A DNA stretch of 64,000 nucleotides, taken from positions 930,001 through 994,000 of the forward strand of contig NZ_CP119424.1 in the NCBI RefSeq assembly GCF_029223585.1, read 5' to 3'. A program made the translations under genes and the position numbers. Under the pieces are notes generated by a model, which had not been told where the DNA came from, searched no databases, and saw only the letters and a program-made list of their open reading frames with translations. Source of the DNA: Photobacterium sp. DA100 (GTDB lineage: Bacteria > Pseudomonadota > Gammaproteobacteria > Enterobacterales > Vibrionaceae). Every line of letters starts with the position of its first letter. Position 1 is the stretch's first letter. Shown in pieces: positions 28,180-37,266 of the stretch.

Positions 28180-29142
28180 TTAAAAGTGAAAGTTCAGGCC
28201 GATGTTGATGCGATCGTTTTTGCTGTCTTCTGCGTACTCCGCTAGCTCAACAAAGGTGGTGAAATGTTTGTCGAACGCATAGCTGGCGTTCGCTAGGTAG
28301 AGGGTTTCGTTATTTTGGCTAGCATCGTCATAATCCTTGAATTGGGCTCCCAGCTTGAAGGTCACGTTATTGAGCTGATACTTTGTGGATAAGCCATAGA
28401 CATTGCTGTCACCCGCAGGGTCGTCTTGGTTTAATTCAACCAAGCCAGCGAGATAGAAGTCTTTGAGTTGGAATGAGGAGACAAATGCGTAGCGGACATA
28501 GTCCTCGGTCGCATTGGCTGGAAGCTGCTTGTGGTGGGTGGATGCTCTATTTAAAGTCGCATTAAAGTTGCCCTTGTTATAAATCAGGCGTAAGCCGTAG
28601 ACATCGACATTGTTGCCATTGCTGTCATTCGGGCTGATGATGGCTCCCTTAAATTGCAGCCCGTTCCAAATCGGTGTCCCGTAAGCAATTTGGTTGGTAC
28701 CGTACACACCCTGGCGATAGAGAGTTGAACCGCTCCAACGTTTCATATTGTTATTGTCAAAGATATCGACTTTTGAATACAAGTCCTTGTAGGTACCGAC
28801 AGTGCCATTGCCGAAATACAGAGAGCCAAGAGAGTGGTTAAGCAAAATGAGGTTGGCTTCGCTCAGACGGATGTCAAAATCTCGGTCTTGTTCTGTTTTT
28901 GCCGTTAGATCCCGGCCGTATTCCGCCTCAATGTTGTAGCGAACCCGGACTAAATCTGTTCGGTGGTGCCCAAGCAGGCCGAGTTGAACGCTCTGAATTT
29001 CAGATTGATAGTCTTTATTGTCCTCCCATTTTATTTGGCCCAGAACATAGCCGTAGACCGACGGTGGTACAAACTCGCTGGCTAAAGCCGGCGTCGACAG
29101 CACGGCCATTGCACAGTAGAGCACTTTAGTTTTTACATCCAT
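28180..29142 (-). CDS. Outer-membrane porin-like protein
   Basis: A 320-aa beta-barrel protein with signal peptide (MDVKTKVLYCAMAVLSTPALA) and C-terminal Phe (GLNFHF), the classic outer-membrane sorting signal. It is built of alternating strands like the Gram-negative general porin family. I start at 29142 (MDVKTK) because the longer frame adds 23 residues before the signal peptide. It is the first gene of the operon, so it may admit the substrate of the electron-transfer system. Confidence 0.8.
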   Translation of the reverse strand: MDVKTKVLYCAMAVLSTPALASEFVPPSVYGYVLGQIKWEDNKDYQSEIQSVQLGLLGHHRTDLVRVRYNIEAEYGRDLTAKTEQDRDFDIRLSEANLILLNHSLGSLYFGNGTVGTYKDLYSKVDIFDNNNMKRWSGSTLYRQGVYGTNQIAYGTPIWNGLQFKGAIISPNDSNGNNVDVYGLRLIYNKGNFNATLNRASTHHKQLPANATEDYVRYAFVSSFQLKDFYLAGLVELNQDDPAGDSNVYGLSTKYQLNNVTFKLGAQFKDYDDASQNNETLYLANASYAFDKHFTTFVELAEYAEDSKNDRINIGLNFHF

Positions 29143-29231
29143 GAAATACTTACTCGAAAGGGTTAGATATGAAGAATTGTGTTGAATTATATCGAGTTGT
29201 TTTTTTTGCAATACGCAGGTCCGTAATGACT

Positions 29232-29252
29232 GCTATTCATAAAATGAATAGC
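29232..29252. promoter_or_regulatory. Palindromic LysR-type operator between the divergent LysR gene and the porin operon
   Basis: Perfect 9-bp arms GCTATTCAT and ATGAATAGC flank AAA. This contains a T-N11-A LysR-type motif. It sits midway in the 230-bp divergent region, 90 bp before the porin start and 120 bp before the LysR start, as expected for a LysR activator and autorepressor site. Confidence 0.7.
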
Positions 29253-29372
29253 GCATACGAGATCAAAAAAGGGGCAGGTTTTTCTGCTAATTAAGTGATG
29301 CACCGAGAATATTGAGGTGATAGTCAGTAAAATTCGATTGCACGGATGATAGGTACTTAACGCGAGGATTTA

Positions 29373-30287
29373 ATGGATATTGAAGCGGTTAAAATGTTTG
29401 CCTTGCTGGCAAAAAAACTCAATTACACGGAAACTGCTAAGGCGCTGGATGTGAGCCAGCCGACATTAAGCCGAAAGATTAAAGCGCTGGAACAAGACTT
29501 AAATGTCACATTGGTACACCGGCGGGGCAACAATATTAGCTTAACTCCGCAAGGGGAGGCATTTCTTGAGTCGGCAACAAAGATCCTCGATCTGATAGAC
29601 CATACTGTCGAGCAACTGCATGTTGAAAGAAAGGGAATTAGTGGCCAGCTTCGAATTGGTTGCCTTCATCCTATGGCGCGCTTTCTGACCAAGTTTTTCC
29701 TACCGAGTTTTCATGAAAAGCACCCAAATATCCATATACACTTCCATACCTTGACACCCTGCACATTGACCTTGTTTGAGGACGTGGATTTGATGATTGC
29801 CCCGTTTTGGCTAAGCGATGAAAGTGTAGTTTGCCGAAAAGTGTCAACCTTTGTGCGCTGCTGTTACGCTTCACCGGCGTACTTGAAAAAGCAGGGGGTG
29901 CCGCAATTTGTCCATGATCTCGAGTTACACCAGTGTATTACCCAAACCAATACGCCGAACGTAGAACGTTATTGGAATTTGCAAAACCGTGACGGTAATA
30001 AAAGGCAAGTCGAAGTCTCTGGCGACATGACGACCAACTCGATTGATATCGCGATAAATCTAGCTCTGGGAGGTTTCGGGATTGGGTTGATACCGGCCAA
30101 CCAGGTTCGAGAATATGTTGAGAGTGGTGAACTGGTTCGTTTGTTTGATGGTAACTGGTTCGAACAAGGAGAGTTGTTCATACTCTACAAGCAGAGTCTG
30201 CATACACCAAAACGCTATAAAGTGTTCATCGAAGAGTTCGAGGCTTTTCACTACCAGTGGGGCTCTGGCTTGCACAATCTCGAATAA
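29373..30287 (+). CDS. LysR-family regulator divergent from the copper/heme operon
   Basis: A 304-aa LysR protein with N-terminal winged helix-turn-helix (NYTETAKALDVSQPTLSRK) and effector domain. The effector domain has an unusual run of Cys residues (GCLHPMAR, TPCTL, VVCRK, VRCCY, HQCIT) for a cytoplasmic LysR protein, which could sense metal or redox state; this is inference. GAGG lies 6 bases before the ATG. Its position and the shared palindrome make it the likely regulator of the 29142-22915 operon. Confidence 0.88.
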   Translation: MDIEAVKMFALLAKKLNYTETAKALDVSQPTLSRKIKALEQDLNVTLVHRRGNNISLTPQGEAFLESATKILDLIDHTVEQLHVERKGISGQLRIGCLHPMARFLTKFFLPSFHEKHPNIHIHFHTLTPCTLTLFEDVDLMIAPFWLSDESVVCRKVSTFVRCCYASPAYLKKQGVPQFVHDLELHQCITQTNTPNVERYWNLQNRDGNKRQVEVSGDMTTNSIDIAINLALGGFGIGLIPANQVREYVESGELVRLFDGNWFEQGELFILYKQSLHTPKRYKVFIEEFEAFHYQWGSGLHNLE

Positions 30288-30403
30288 CTATCTGGCATGT
30301 TAACCAATTATTTATGGATTTGCTTGCAAAGGATAGTTAAGGTGAATTCCTAGAAAGGGTAAGTTGGTTTCCGTAGTGATTTTTAAGACCGCAAGGAGAA
30401 AAG

Positions 30404-31300
30404 GTGAATAAGCTATTGTCTTTTGAAGCTTTGATGGTGCTCGATGCTATTGAGCGACGGGGAAGTTTCGCAGCAGCATCGGAAGAGCTAGGCAGAGCGC
30501 CTTCATCTTTGAGCTATCAGGTGCAGAAACTGGAGCAAGATCTAGATTTGGTTATTTTTGATCGCTCTGGTCATAAAGCCGTCTTTACCAAAGCGGGTCA
30601 TCTTCTCCTCGAGAGGGGGCGTATGTTATTGACTGCCGCCGATGAAATGATCGCCGATGCCAGTGCACTGGCGCATGGTTGGGAGCTCGATATTACCATT
30701 GCCTACGATGGCCTGGTGAAGGTGGACACGTTATTTCCGCTGGTGGATGGCTTGGCCCAGCAAAGCAAGACGCGAATTCGCTTCCAGGAAGAAATTTTGG
30801 CGGGCTGCTGGGAAGCGCTAGCGCAAGACCGTGCTGATATCCTCGTTGCTCCGGCCCCGAGCGTGGCACCACCGGAAGTCAAAACCCAGAGTCTGGGAAC
30901 CATAGATGTTATTTGGCTGGCACACCCAGATCATCCCATTCATAAACATAAATACCCGCTGGATCCGCTTATTCGCAAACAATACCGCGGTATTGCCGTT
31001 GCTGATACGGCACGTAATCTACCGCCTATGACCTATAACATTCTCGATGATCAACCTTTGCTAACGGTTGGCTCAATGCATGACAAGTTACAAGCATTGA
31101 AGGCCGGGCTAGGTATCGCGACGATGTCGTATTGCCATGCTCAAGATGCCATAGAAAGTGGGGAGCTGGTGGTTATTGGAGATGATCCCGTCCAGGAGCT
31201 TGAATTGGTGATAGCTTGGAATCGTAGCCGAATGGGGAAAGCGAAGTCTTGGTGCATACAGCATATTACCTCGCTGTGGAAAAAACAGGCTAACCACTAG
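30404..31300 (+). CDS. LysR-family regulator, YhaJ-like
   Basis: A 298-aa LysR protein starting at GTG with AAGGAG 5 bases upstream. It matches E. coli YhaJ through RRGSFAAASEELGRAPSSL, DRSGHKAVFTKAGHLLLERG, YRGIAVADTARN and MGKAKSWC. YhaJ senses aromatic compounds and activates yqjF and yhaK in E. coli. No such target gene is next to it here, so the target is unknown. Confidence 0.9.
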   Translation: MNKLLSFEALMVLDAIERRGSFAAASEELGRAPSSLSYQVQKLEQDLDLVIFDRSGHKAVFTKAGHLLLERGRMLLTAADEMIADASALAHGWELDITIAYDGLVKVDTLFPLVDGLAQQSKTRIRFQEEILAGCWEALAQDRADILVAPAPSVAPPEVKTQSLGTIDVIWLAHPDHPIHKHKYPLDPLIRKQYRGIAVADTARNLPPMTYNILDDQPLLTVGSMHDKLQALKAGLGIATMSYCHAQDAIESGELVVIGDDPVQELELVIAWNRSRMGKAKSWCIQHITSLWKKQANH

Positions 31301-31311
31301 TTGTTAGCCTG
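31279..31311 (-). terminator. Terminator of patZ, inside the end of the YhaJ-like gene
   Basis: A 9-bp stem CAGGCTAAC / GTTAGCCTG followed on the minus strand by T6. It lies 27 bp beyond the leftward patZ stop and overlaps the last codons of the convergent LysR gene. Confidence 0.8.
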
Positions 31312-31337
31312 CCGCTGTCAGTGGTTTACTGCCTCTA

Positions 31338-34028
31338 TTATTTAAGTGGTAGCAACATTTCAACGATACCGTCCTCCATTTGGATATCTATCTCGAAACC
31401 CACCTTTTGTGCCAGCATGACCATGCCTCGGTTAGAGGGCATGGTCATACCGGTAATGCGCTTTAGGCCGGCTTCTCGGCAATAGCGGATGATCTTATTC
31501 ATTAATATACTACCCAGCCCGATCCCTTTGAGATCTGAACGCACAAGGATAGCAAATTCGGCTTCGATATTTTCTGGATCAGATAGAGCCCGTGTTACCC
31601 CTATTATTGACTCTTCCAATTTGCCATTTTCATTTGTCGACGCCTTTACGGCGACAAAAGCCATTTCACGGTCGTAATCAATTTGCGTTAAGTTAGCCAA
31701 TGCTTCATGGTTAAACTCACCGACATCAGAGAAGAAGCGCTTATACAGATCTTCAACAGAAACCTTGGCGATAAAATCGGCATGCTGAGGCTCATCTTCT
31801 GGCAGGATCGGTCGCAGCAATATCCGCTCGCCATTTTTGAGCGCAACTTCTTCCTCAAGCTCTTTGGGATAAGGGCGAATTGCTAGCTGTTTCTGGCGGT
31901 TACCCTCAAAATGGCGAATTGTCATCGAAGCGTCAATAACAGTCATTTCGTCGCCTGTCGCCAGCAACGGGTGTATATCGAAAGACTCTATCTCCGGGCA
32001 ATCGATAATTAACTGAGAGGTTTTCACCAGCAGTCTGCACAGCGCGGGGATATCGATTTTGTCCGGTAGATTTCGCTGGGTAATTTTCCCTGTTTTAATG
32101 GCATTGATAACCATATAGCGGGCTAGCGCCATATTTAAAGGCGGGATGCCGACGGCGGCATTCTTATGAATGTCCCAATCTCCGGTATCTTCACCCAATA
32201 ATATAACCGGACCAAAAATACTGTCGTGGTGAACCGATAACCGTAACTCTTGTGAACCGGCGCGCTTGGCCATTCGCTGTACCAACAGACCGTCAATTCT
32301 GGCTTTCGGGTAGTCAAGCGATACACGGTCAAGAATCGCCTGTGCACCGTTGGCGACTTCCTCCGCGGTGCGTAAGTAAAGTAATACACCATGGACCTCA
32401 GACTTATGAGGAATATCGGGGGAGCGTAACTTTACTGCAACCGGGTAACCGATTTGGTTGGCAATATGGGCCGCTTCTGCAGGATCACTGGCGATCCAAG
32501 TAGGGAGAGTCTTAAAACCATAGGCTTCCAGAACCGGCCTGACATCATGAGTTTCAAGCTGGGTGACACCCTGAGCAAGCAGGTGGTTGACGACATCATG
32601 TACGTGACGCGGATTGGCCTTTGTCTCACCATACGAGACGGGGGTTTCCATCAGCTGCTTTTGGTTCCTGCGGTACTCAACCAAATGCATGAAGGCTGAA
32701 ACCGCACTTTCTGGCGTGCGGTAAGCGGGATAACCCGCTTGGGTGAAAATCTTGCGTGATACGACCGCTTCATCTTCACCGGCCCAGTTAGTCAATATAT
32801 TAAACTTTCGAGTCCGTGGATGGGCATTGAGCACTTCAACCAATCGTTGGGCGGTTTCGTTACCTTGAGCAATCGCAGAAGGTGAGTGCATGATCAATAA
32901 GGCGTCAAAGTCATCGCTGTCCAGAAGGATTTTGACTGCCTGTTCATAGCGGCTGATATCTGCATCACCGATGATGTCGATGGGGTTGGCCTTGGACCAG
33001 CACGAAGGCAATATGGCGGAAAGTTTGCTGGTGGTTTCGTCGCTTAATTGGGCAAGTTTCCCCCCCCGGTCAGCTAACGCATCAACGGCCATTATCGCAG
33101 GGCCACCGCCGTTGGTTAAAATGGCCAAGCGTTCACCACGCAGAGGCACTGAATGGGCAAGGGTTTCAACAGCAGCGAAAAGCTCGTGAGTGTTGTTGAC
33201 TCGTAACATCCCTGAGCGACGTATGGCGGCGTCGTAAACGGCATCGAGCCCTGCTGGAGAGCCTGTATGCAAAAAGGCTGCTGCGCTACCGGCAGGTGTC
33301 CTGCCACTTTTGACAACCAGGATCCTTCGGTTGCGAGCAGCGGCTCGGGCTGCGGACATAAACCGCCTTGCGTCTTTTACCGAGTCGATGTAGAGCAAAA
33401 TGGCTTCGGTTTTACTGTCTCGGCACAAGTTATCAAGCAGCTCGGCAAAATTGATATCGCAAGCATCACCCAGCGAGAGGAAAGTAGAAAAGCCAACGTT
33501 TTTATTTTTTGCCCAATCCAAGATAGTGGTACAGACCGCTGCCGATTGTGAAATAAAGGCAATATTTCCTTTGTTGGCCGCAATCGGCGAGAAAGAGGCA
33601 TTAAGGTTAATCCATGGCAGGATAAGCCCCATGCTATTTGGACCGACCAAGCGCATATTAAACTGATTGGCAACGGCAAACATGCGTTGCTCTTCTGTTT
33701 CACCTTCAGTCACGATATTGGCCATGCCAGCTGCGAGTACGATGGCAACTTTTACGCCTTTTTCTCCTAACTGTCTGATAATCTCGACATTACGGTGAGC
33801 ATTGGTACAGACGATGGCCAAATCAGGAACACGTGGGAGGCTGTCTATAGTCGGATAAGCCAGGACACCGGCAACCGCATCGTATTTTGGGGTGACAGGC
33901 ATAATAGGGCCATGGAAGGATCCCGACAATAGGTTGCGGATGACCACATTACCGGCTCGTTTGGGATTATCCGAGGCACCAATCACGGCGATTGACTTGG
34001 GTTTAAGGAGTTTGTCTAGTCCATCCAT
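31338..34028 (-). CDS. patZ: Protein lysine acetyltransferase PatZ (acyl-CoA synthetase-like + GNAT)
   Basis: An 896-aa protein. The NDP-forming acyl-CoA synthetase domains come first (CoA-binding KSIAVIGASDNPKRAGNVV at about 9-27; ligase domains to about 480; ATP-grasp about 490-700). A C-terminal GNAT acetyltransferase domain follows (LVRSDLKGIGLGSILMNKII). This is the plan of PatZ/YfiQ (Pka/Pat), which acetylates and inactivates acetyl-CoA synthetase and other proteins. I start at MDGLDKLLKPK, which aligns with E. coli PatZ; the longer frame adds 14 residues. Confidence 0.92.
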   Translation of the reverse strand: MDGLDKLLKPKSIAVIGASDNPKRAGNVVIRNLLSGSFHGPIMPVTPKYDAVAGVLAYPTIDSLPRVPDLAIVCTNAHRNVEIIRQLGEKGVKVAIVLAAGMANIVTEGETEEQRMFAVANQFNMRLVGPNSMGLILPWINLNASFSPIAANKGNIAFISQSAAVCTTILDWAKNKNVGFSTFLSLGDACDINFAELLDNLCRDSKTEAILLYIDSVKDARRFMSAARAAARNRRILVVKSGRTPAGSAAAFLHTGSPAGLDAVYDAAIRRSGMLRVNNTHELFAAVETLAHSVPLRGERLAILTNGGGPAIMAVDALADRGGKLAQLSDETTSKLSAILPSCWSKANPIDIIGDADISRYEQAVKILLDSDDFDALLIMHSPSAIAQGNETAQRLVEVLNAHPRTRKFNILTNWAGEDEAVVSRKIFTQAGYPAYRTPESAVSAFMHLVEYRRNQKQLMETPVSYGETKANPRHVHDVVNHLLAQGVTQLETHDVRPVLEAYGFKTLPTWIASDPAEAAHIANQIGYPVAVKLRSPDIPHKSEVHGVLLYLRTAEEVANGAQAILDRVSLDYPKARIDGLLVQRMAKRAGSQELRLSVHHDSIFGPVILLGEDTGDWDIHKNAAVGIPPLNMALARYMVINAIKTGKITQRNLPDKIDIPALCRLLVKTSQLIIDCPEIESFDIHPLLATGDEMTVIDASMTIRHFEGNRQKQLAIRPYPKELEEEVALKNGERILLRPILPEDEPQHADFIAKVSVEDLYKRFFSDVGEFNHEALANLTQIDYDREMAFVAVKASTNENGKLEESIIGVTRALSDPENIEAEFAILVRSDLKGIGLGSILMNKIIRYCREAGLKRITGMTMPSNRGMVMLAQKVGFEIDIQMEDGIVEMLLPLK

Positions 34029-34194
34029 ATCACACTCATTCTGCCAATGCTTTTCACTGAGTGTAACCAAAGCAACGGCGAGTTTCTGACTAAAGTGTAT
34101 GAGCTGTGATCAAGGCCTAATATCAATAGATTAGGGAGGGCTGGTTGATGTGGCAGCTCCTTTGCCACATGATTAACTTATCGGTGGGTGACAG

Positions 34195-34704
34195 TTAAAT
34201 TTGGTACTTTGTTTTATCACCGATATCGTAGTGCATAGGCATTCGCCATTTAGAAAATGCCGCAACGGCAAGCAGGATTGCTCCTGTCATGCTAAATGCG
34301 ATACTGATTTGGTTTTGGTTAAGCACCAAACAGAACCAGAAGCCTGCCAGAGCCAGAGGGGTTAACAACAATGGCTTTATTTGGAAGCAAAAGTACTCTT
34401 TTATCGCAAGGGCGCTGAAAGAGAATAGCGCAGCACCTAATGCCAGCGGTGCCCACAAACCAGCCAGCAACCAGGTGACAGCGAAAAGGGCGCTGCCGAG
34501 GATTAGCCAACGGAAGCGTTTATCGTAGATGTGTACTGTAGTGGTAGCCAGAATGGCGGCAATAACAAGCGCCGTAGTGCCGGTTTCAACTTCCCAGGCC
34601 AGAATAGACAGAATTACGGCTGAGGCAGAAAGAGCAGTGCGATAAAGGATGACTGTTAACTTATCCAGAATATCTAAATCACACTGAATATGGGGATCGG
34701 CCAT
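34195..34704 (-). CDS. Integral membrane protein, possibly DUF2301 family
   Basis: A 169-aa protein with about five or six membrane helices and a short cytoplasmic N terminus (MADPHIQCDLDILDKLTVIL). The start at 34704 follows GGAG by 6 bases; the earlier ATG (34716) overlaps that ribosome site. I believe it belongs to the DUF2301 group of small inner-membrane proteins, from memory and with moderate certainty. Function is unknown. Confidence 0.6.
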   Translation of the reverse strand: MADPHIQCDLDILDKLTVILYRTALSASAVILSILAWEVETGTTALVIAAILATTTVHIYDKRFRWLILGSALFAVTWLLAGLWAPLALGAALFSFSALAIKEYFCFQIKPLLLTPLALAGFWFCLVLNQNQISIAFSMTGAILLAVAAFSKWRMPMHYDIGDKTKYQI

Positions 34705-34856
34705 GATGGACTCCAAAAATAAAAAATGCAGTAATATTTTACCTTTAAATCCTGTGATGAAGGGCAGATAGTTATTGATCTATCTTAATCTTAGGCTTGA
34801 ATGGTTGAATTTCCGACGGCAAAATGGCACAAGATTTTTTGTCTGGCAGAGAAATA

Positions 34857-35381
34857 ATGAAAAAACTAGCCGTATTAGCCGTTGTTGCGGCGATTTCAGG
34901 GTGTGCTTCGGATTCAGGAAATACTGAAATAATCAGTTCATCAAAGCAGGAAATATTTCATCAAGACCCGCTGGAGTCTGAAACTCTGGCGAACTTGGCT
35001 GAGTCAACCATTTCAGATGGGGATCATGCCGACCAAGCGACAGCCGCGGATATTATTAAAAAAGCTGCCGAAGAAGATAAAGCAGCTCAGCCACAATCAG
35101 CGAAGGTTGGCTACTCGATTCAGGTCTTGGCGTTGAGCCACAACAAAGGCTTCACCTCTTACATGAATAAGTTGCCTTCTGATAAGCCTGTTTGGACGAA
35201 CAAGAAGGAGCTTAATGGTATCCCATGGTATACCTTGCTTTACGGGCAGTTTGATACCAGAGAGCAAGCCCGTCAGGCACTGGATGCGCTACCCAATGAC
35301 GTTAAATCTTACGGTCCTTTCATCCGTAGCTTAGACGAGGTGAAAGCCTCTCCAAGCCCTAAACTGACTCGTCTCAACTAG
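34857..35381 (+). CDS. SPOR-domain lipoprotein (paralogue of 12439-12849)
   Basis: A 174-aa lipoprotein with lipobox AAISGC, an acidic Ser/Glu/Ala-rich linker (about 17-78) and a C-terminal SPOR domain (YSIQVLALSHNKGF, WYTLLYGQFDTREQARQAL, PFIRSLDEV). The start at 34857 makes a normal signal peptide; the longer frame does not. It differs from its paralogue by the long linker, which could span the periplasm to reach septal peptidoglycan. A terminator follows. Confidence 0.82.
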   Translation: MKKLAVLAVVAAISGCASDSGNTEIISSSKQEIFHQDPLESETLANLAESTISDGDHADQATAADIIKKAAEEDKAAQPQSAKVGYSIQVLALSHNKGFTSYMNKLPSDKPVWTNKKELNGIPWYTLLYGQFDTREQARQALDALPNDVKSYGPFIRSLDEVKASPSPKLTRLN

Positions 35382-35397
35382 TAATAATGAGTTTTAT

Positions 35398-35420
35398 AGC
35401 AGCCTTTGGCTGCTTTTTTT
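35398..35420 (+). terminator. Terminator of the SPOR lipoprotein gene
   Basis: A 7-bp stem AGCAGCC / GGCTGCT with loop TTT, followed by T7. Confidence 0.9.
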
Positions 35421-35499
35421 ATGTGTATAAGCTATTGATTCGGTATTTCGTGAAACATCGAAGCTTGATCATTTCAATAGTTCTTGTAATATTGAAATT

Positions 35500-35844
35500 A
35501 TGAATAGAGATAATGCAACAACAATATTTGACTCATTGTCTTCAGGTGTACGGCTTGATGCATGGCGATTGCTGGTGAAGGCTGGAAATGAAGGCAAGGT
35601 CGCGGGGGAAATGGCAAAGGAAATGGGGATAGCCCCGAACGCTTTGTCGTTTCACTTGAAGGCGATGTTACATGCGGGGCTAGTATCCGTTGAACAACAG
35701 GGGAGGTTTTTGCGCTACAGAGCAAATATCACTTTGATGATGGACTTGATCAAGTATCTGACCGAAGAGTGTTGCGGTGAGGATACCCAAGCTAGTTGTC
35801 ACCCGAGCCAGCTCAATACTCTGTGTAAACAAGCAGATAAGTAA
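35500..35844 (+). CDS. arsR: ArsR-family arsenic-responsive repressor
   Basis: A 114-aa winged helix-turn-helix protein (EMAKEMGIAPNALSFHLKAMLHAGLVSVEQQGRFLRYRA). A Cys pair in TEECCGED and further Cys residues in the tail (SCHPSQLNTLC) could form the As(III) site. Classical ArsR binds As(III) with Cys in the recognition helix; C-terminal sites as here occur in the group that controls Acr3 operons. It precedes acr3 by 97 bp, the usual order. Confidence 0.88.
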   Translation: MNRDNATTIFDSLSSGVRLDAWRLLVKAGNEGKVAGEMAKEMGIAPNALSFHLKAMLHAGLVSVEQQGRFLRYRANITLMMDLIKYLTEECCGEDTQASCHPSQLNTLCKQADK

Positions 35845-35941
35845 TCATGCCCATATTGGGTTGAGTGGCCGATGTCTTAAAATTTTATTATGTAGTTTGT
35901 TTCAAAAAACGTAAATTCAATAAGTTGTAGAGGTTCCCATT

Positions 35942-36973
35942 ATGGGTGTTTTCGAGCGTTTCCTCAGTGCATGGGTTGGGCTGGGTATGCTGGCTGGAAT
36001 TGTTGGTGGCGTACTGTTTCCTGAGCTGTTTTCACTGCTGGGTGACATACAATATGCGCAAATCAACATGGTTATAGCGGTGTTGATTTGGCTAATGATT
36101 TATCCAATGATGATGCAGGTAGATTTTGCATCGATTAAACAATTTCATCGCCGCCCTAAAGGCTTGGTTGTGACCATTGTTGTCAACTGGTTCATTAAAC
36201 CATTCTCCATGGCATTGCTGGCTATCTTTTTTATCCGCTACCTGTTTGGCGGGTGGATTTCACCGTCGTTGGGGGAAGAGTATATCGCCGGTATGATCCT
36301 GCTGGGTGTGGCACCTTGTACTGCGATGGTCTTCGTATGGAGTCAGTTAACCAGAGGTGATGCCAATTATACTGTGGTCCAGGTTGCGATTAATGACTTG
36401 ATTATGGTTGTTGCTTTCGCTCCCATCGCGGCCTTGCTCCTAGGGGTAACGGATATCACTGTACCATGGGATACTTTGTTGCTTTCGGTCACATTGTTCG
36501 TTGTTATCCCATTAATTGCCGGGGCCATTACCCGTCATTACCTGCACAGAAAAGGTAGTAAACAAGACAAGCTGGATAAATTGGCTGCAACTCTCAAACC
36601 TTTCTCTATCTTGGGTTTGGTCGGTACGGTAGTCCTTCTGTTCGGTTTTCAAGCCCAAACAATTATTGATAACCCGCTAGATATTATACTGATAGCAATT
36701 CCACTGTTGATTCAGACTTATTTGATCTTTGCCGTTGCATATATGTGGATGAAAAAATGGAAGCAACCGCATAATATTGCGGCACCCGGCGCAATGATAG
36801 GTGCTTCTAACTTTTTTGAGTTAGCTGTCGCAGTGGCGATCAGTCTGTTTGGTATTCATTCTGGTGCGGCATTGGCTACAGTCGTGGGGGTGCTAGTTGA
36901 GGTACCTGTTATGCTGTCGCTGGTTGCATACGCCAATAAAACGCGTCACCAGTTTGGGGCGGATGCAGCTTAA
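35942..36973 (+). CDS. acr3: Arsenite efflux transporter, ACR3 family
   Basis: A 343-aa, ten-helix transporter. The conserved thiolate region [23 protein letters not shown] in helix 4 (split here by family position) and the helix 9-10 motif [18 protein letters not shown] are ACR3 signatures. It extrudes As(III) using the proton motive force. A GAGG ribosome site lies 9 bases before the ATG. There is no arsC or arsH in the operon, so arsenate reduction must be encoded elsewhere. Confidence 0.92.
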   Translation: MGVFERFLSAWVGLGMLAGIVGGVLFPELFSLLGDIQYAQINMVIAVLIWLMIYPMMMQVDFASIKQFHRRPKGLVVTIVVNWFIKPFSMALLAIFFIRYLFGGWISPSLGEEYIAGMILLGVAPCTAMVFVWSQLTRGDANYTVVQVAINDLIMVVAFAPIAALLLGVTDITVPWDTLLLSVTLFVVIPLIAGAITRHYLHRKGSKQDKLDKLAATLKPFSILGLVGTVVLLFGFQAQTIIDNPLDIILIAIPLLIQTYLIFAVAYMWMKKWKQPHNIAAPGAMIGASNFFELAVAVAISLFGIHSGAALATVVGVLVEVPVMLSLVAYANKTRHQFGADAA

Positions 36974-37266
36974 CGGCAATAACACACGCCCACCGTCTTA
37001 CCTAATGAGACTGTGGGTTTTGTGTTTTGCCACCAAAAATTACATTGGTTGGGTGATTTTTGGTTCAAGCGGCTGCTATTTGTCAAAAAAACGAAAGAAA
37101 TCGCCATAAGTATAGATATGAGGTGCAATAGTCACCTTTTTTTTATTACTATTAAGAAAGATTTTTATATACAGCTTATCTTTGTACAGTATTGGCATGC
37201 ATTAAGGTGTATAAGCAACAATTAGCCACTGGCTATGAGAGCCAGTGACAATAACAAGGGATGATA

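Noticed and set aside
36897..37109. Frame overlapping the acr3 end and running into the gap before ddl
   Set aside because: Mostly out-of-frame acr3; the extra part has no ribosome site or recognisable protein.
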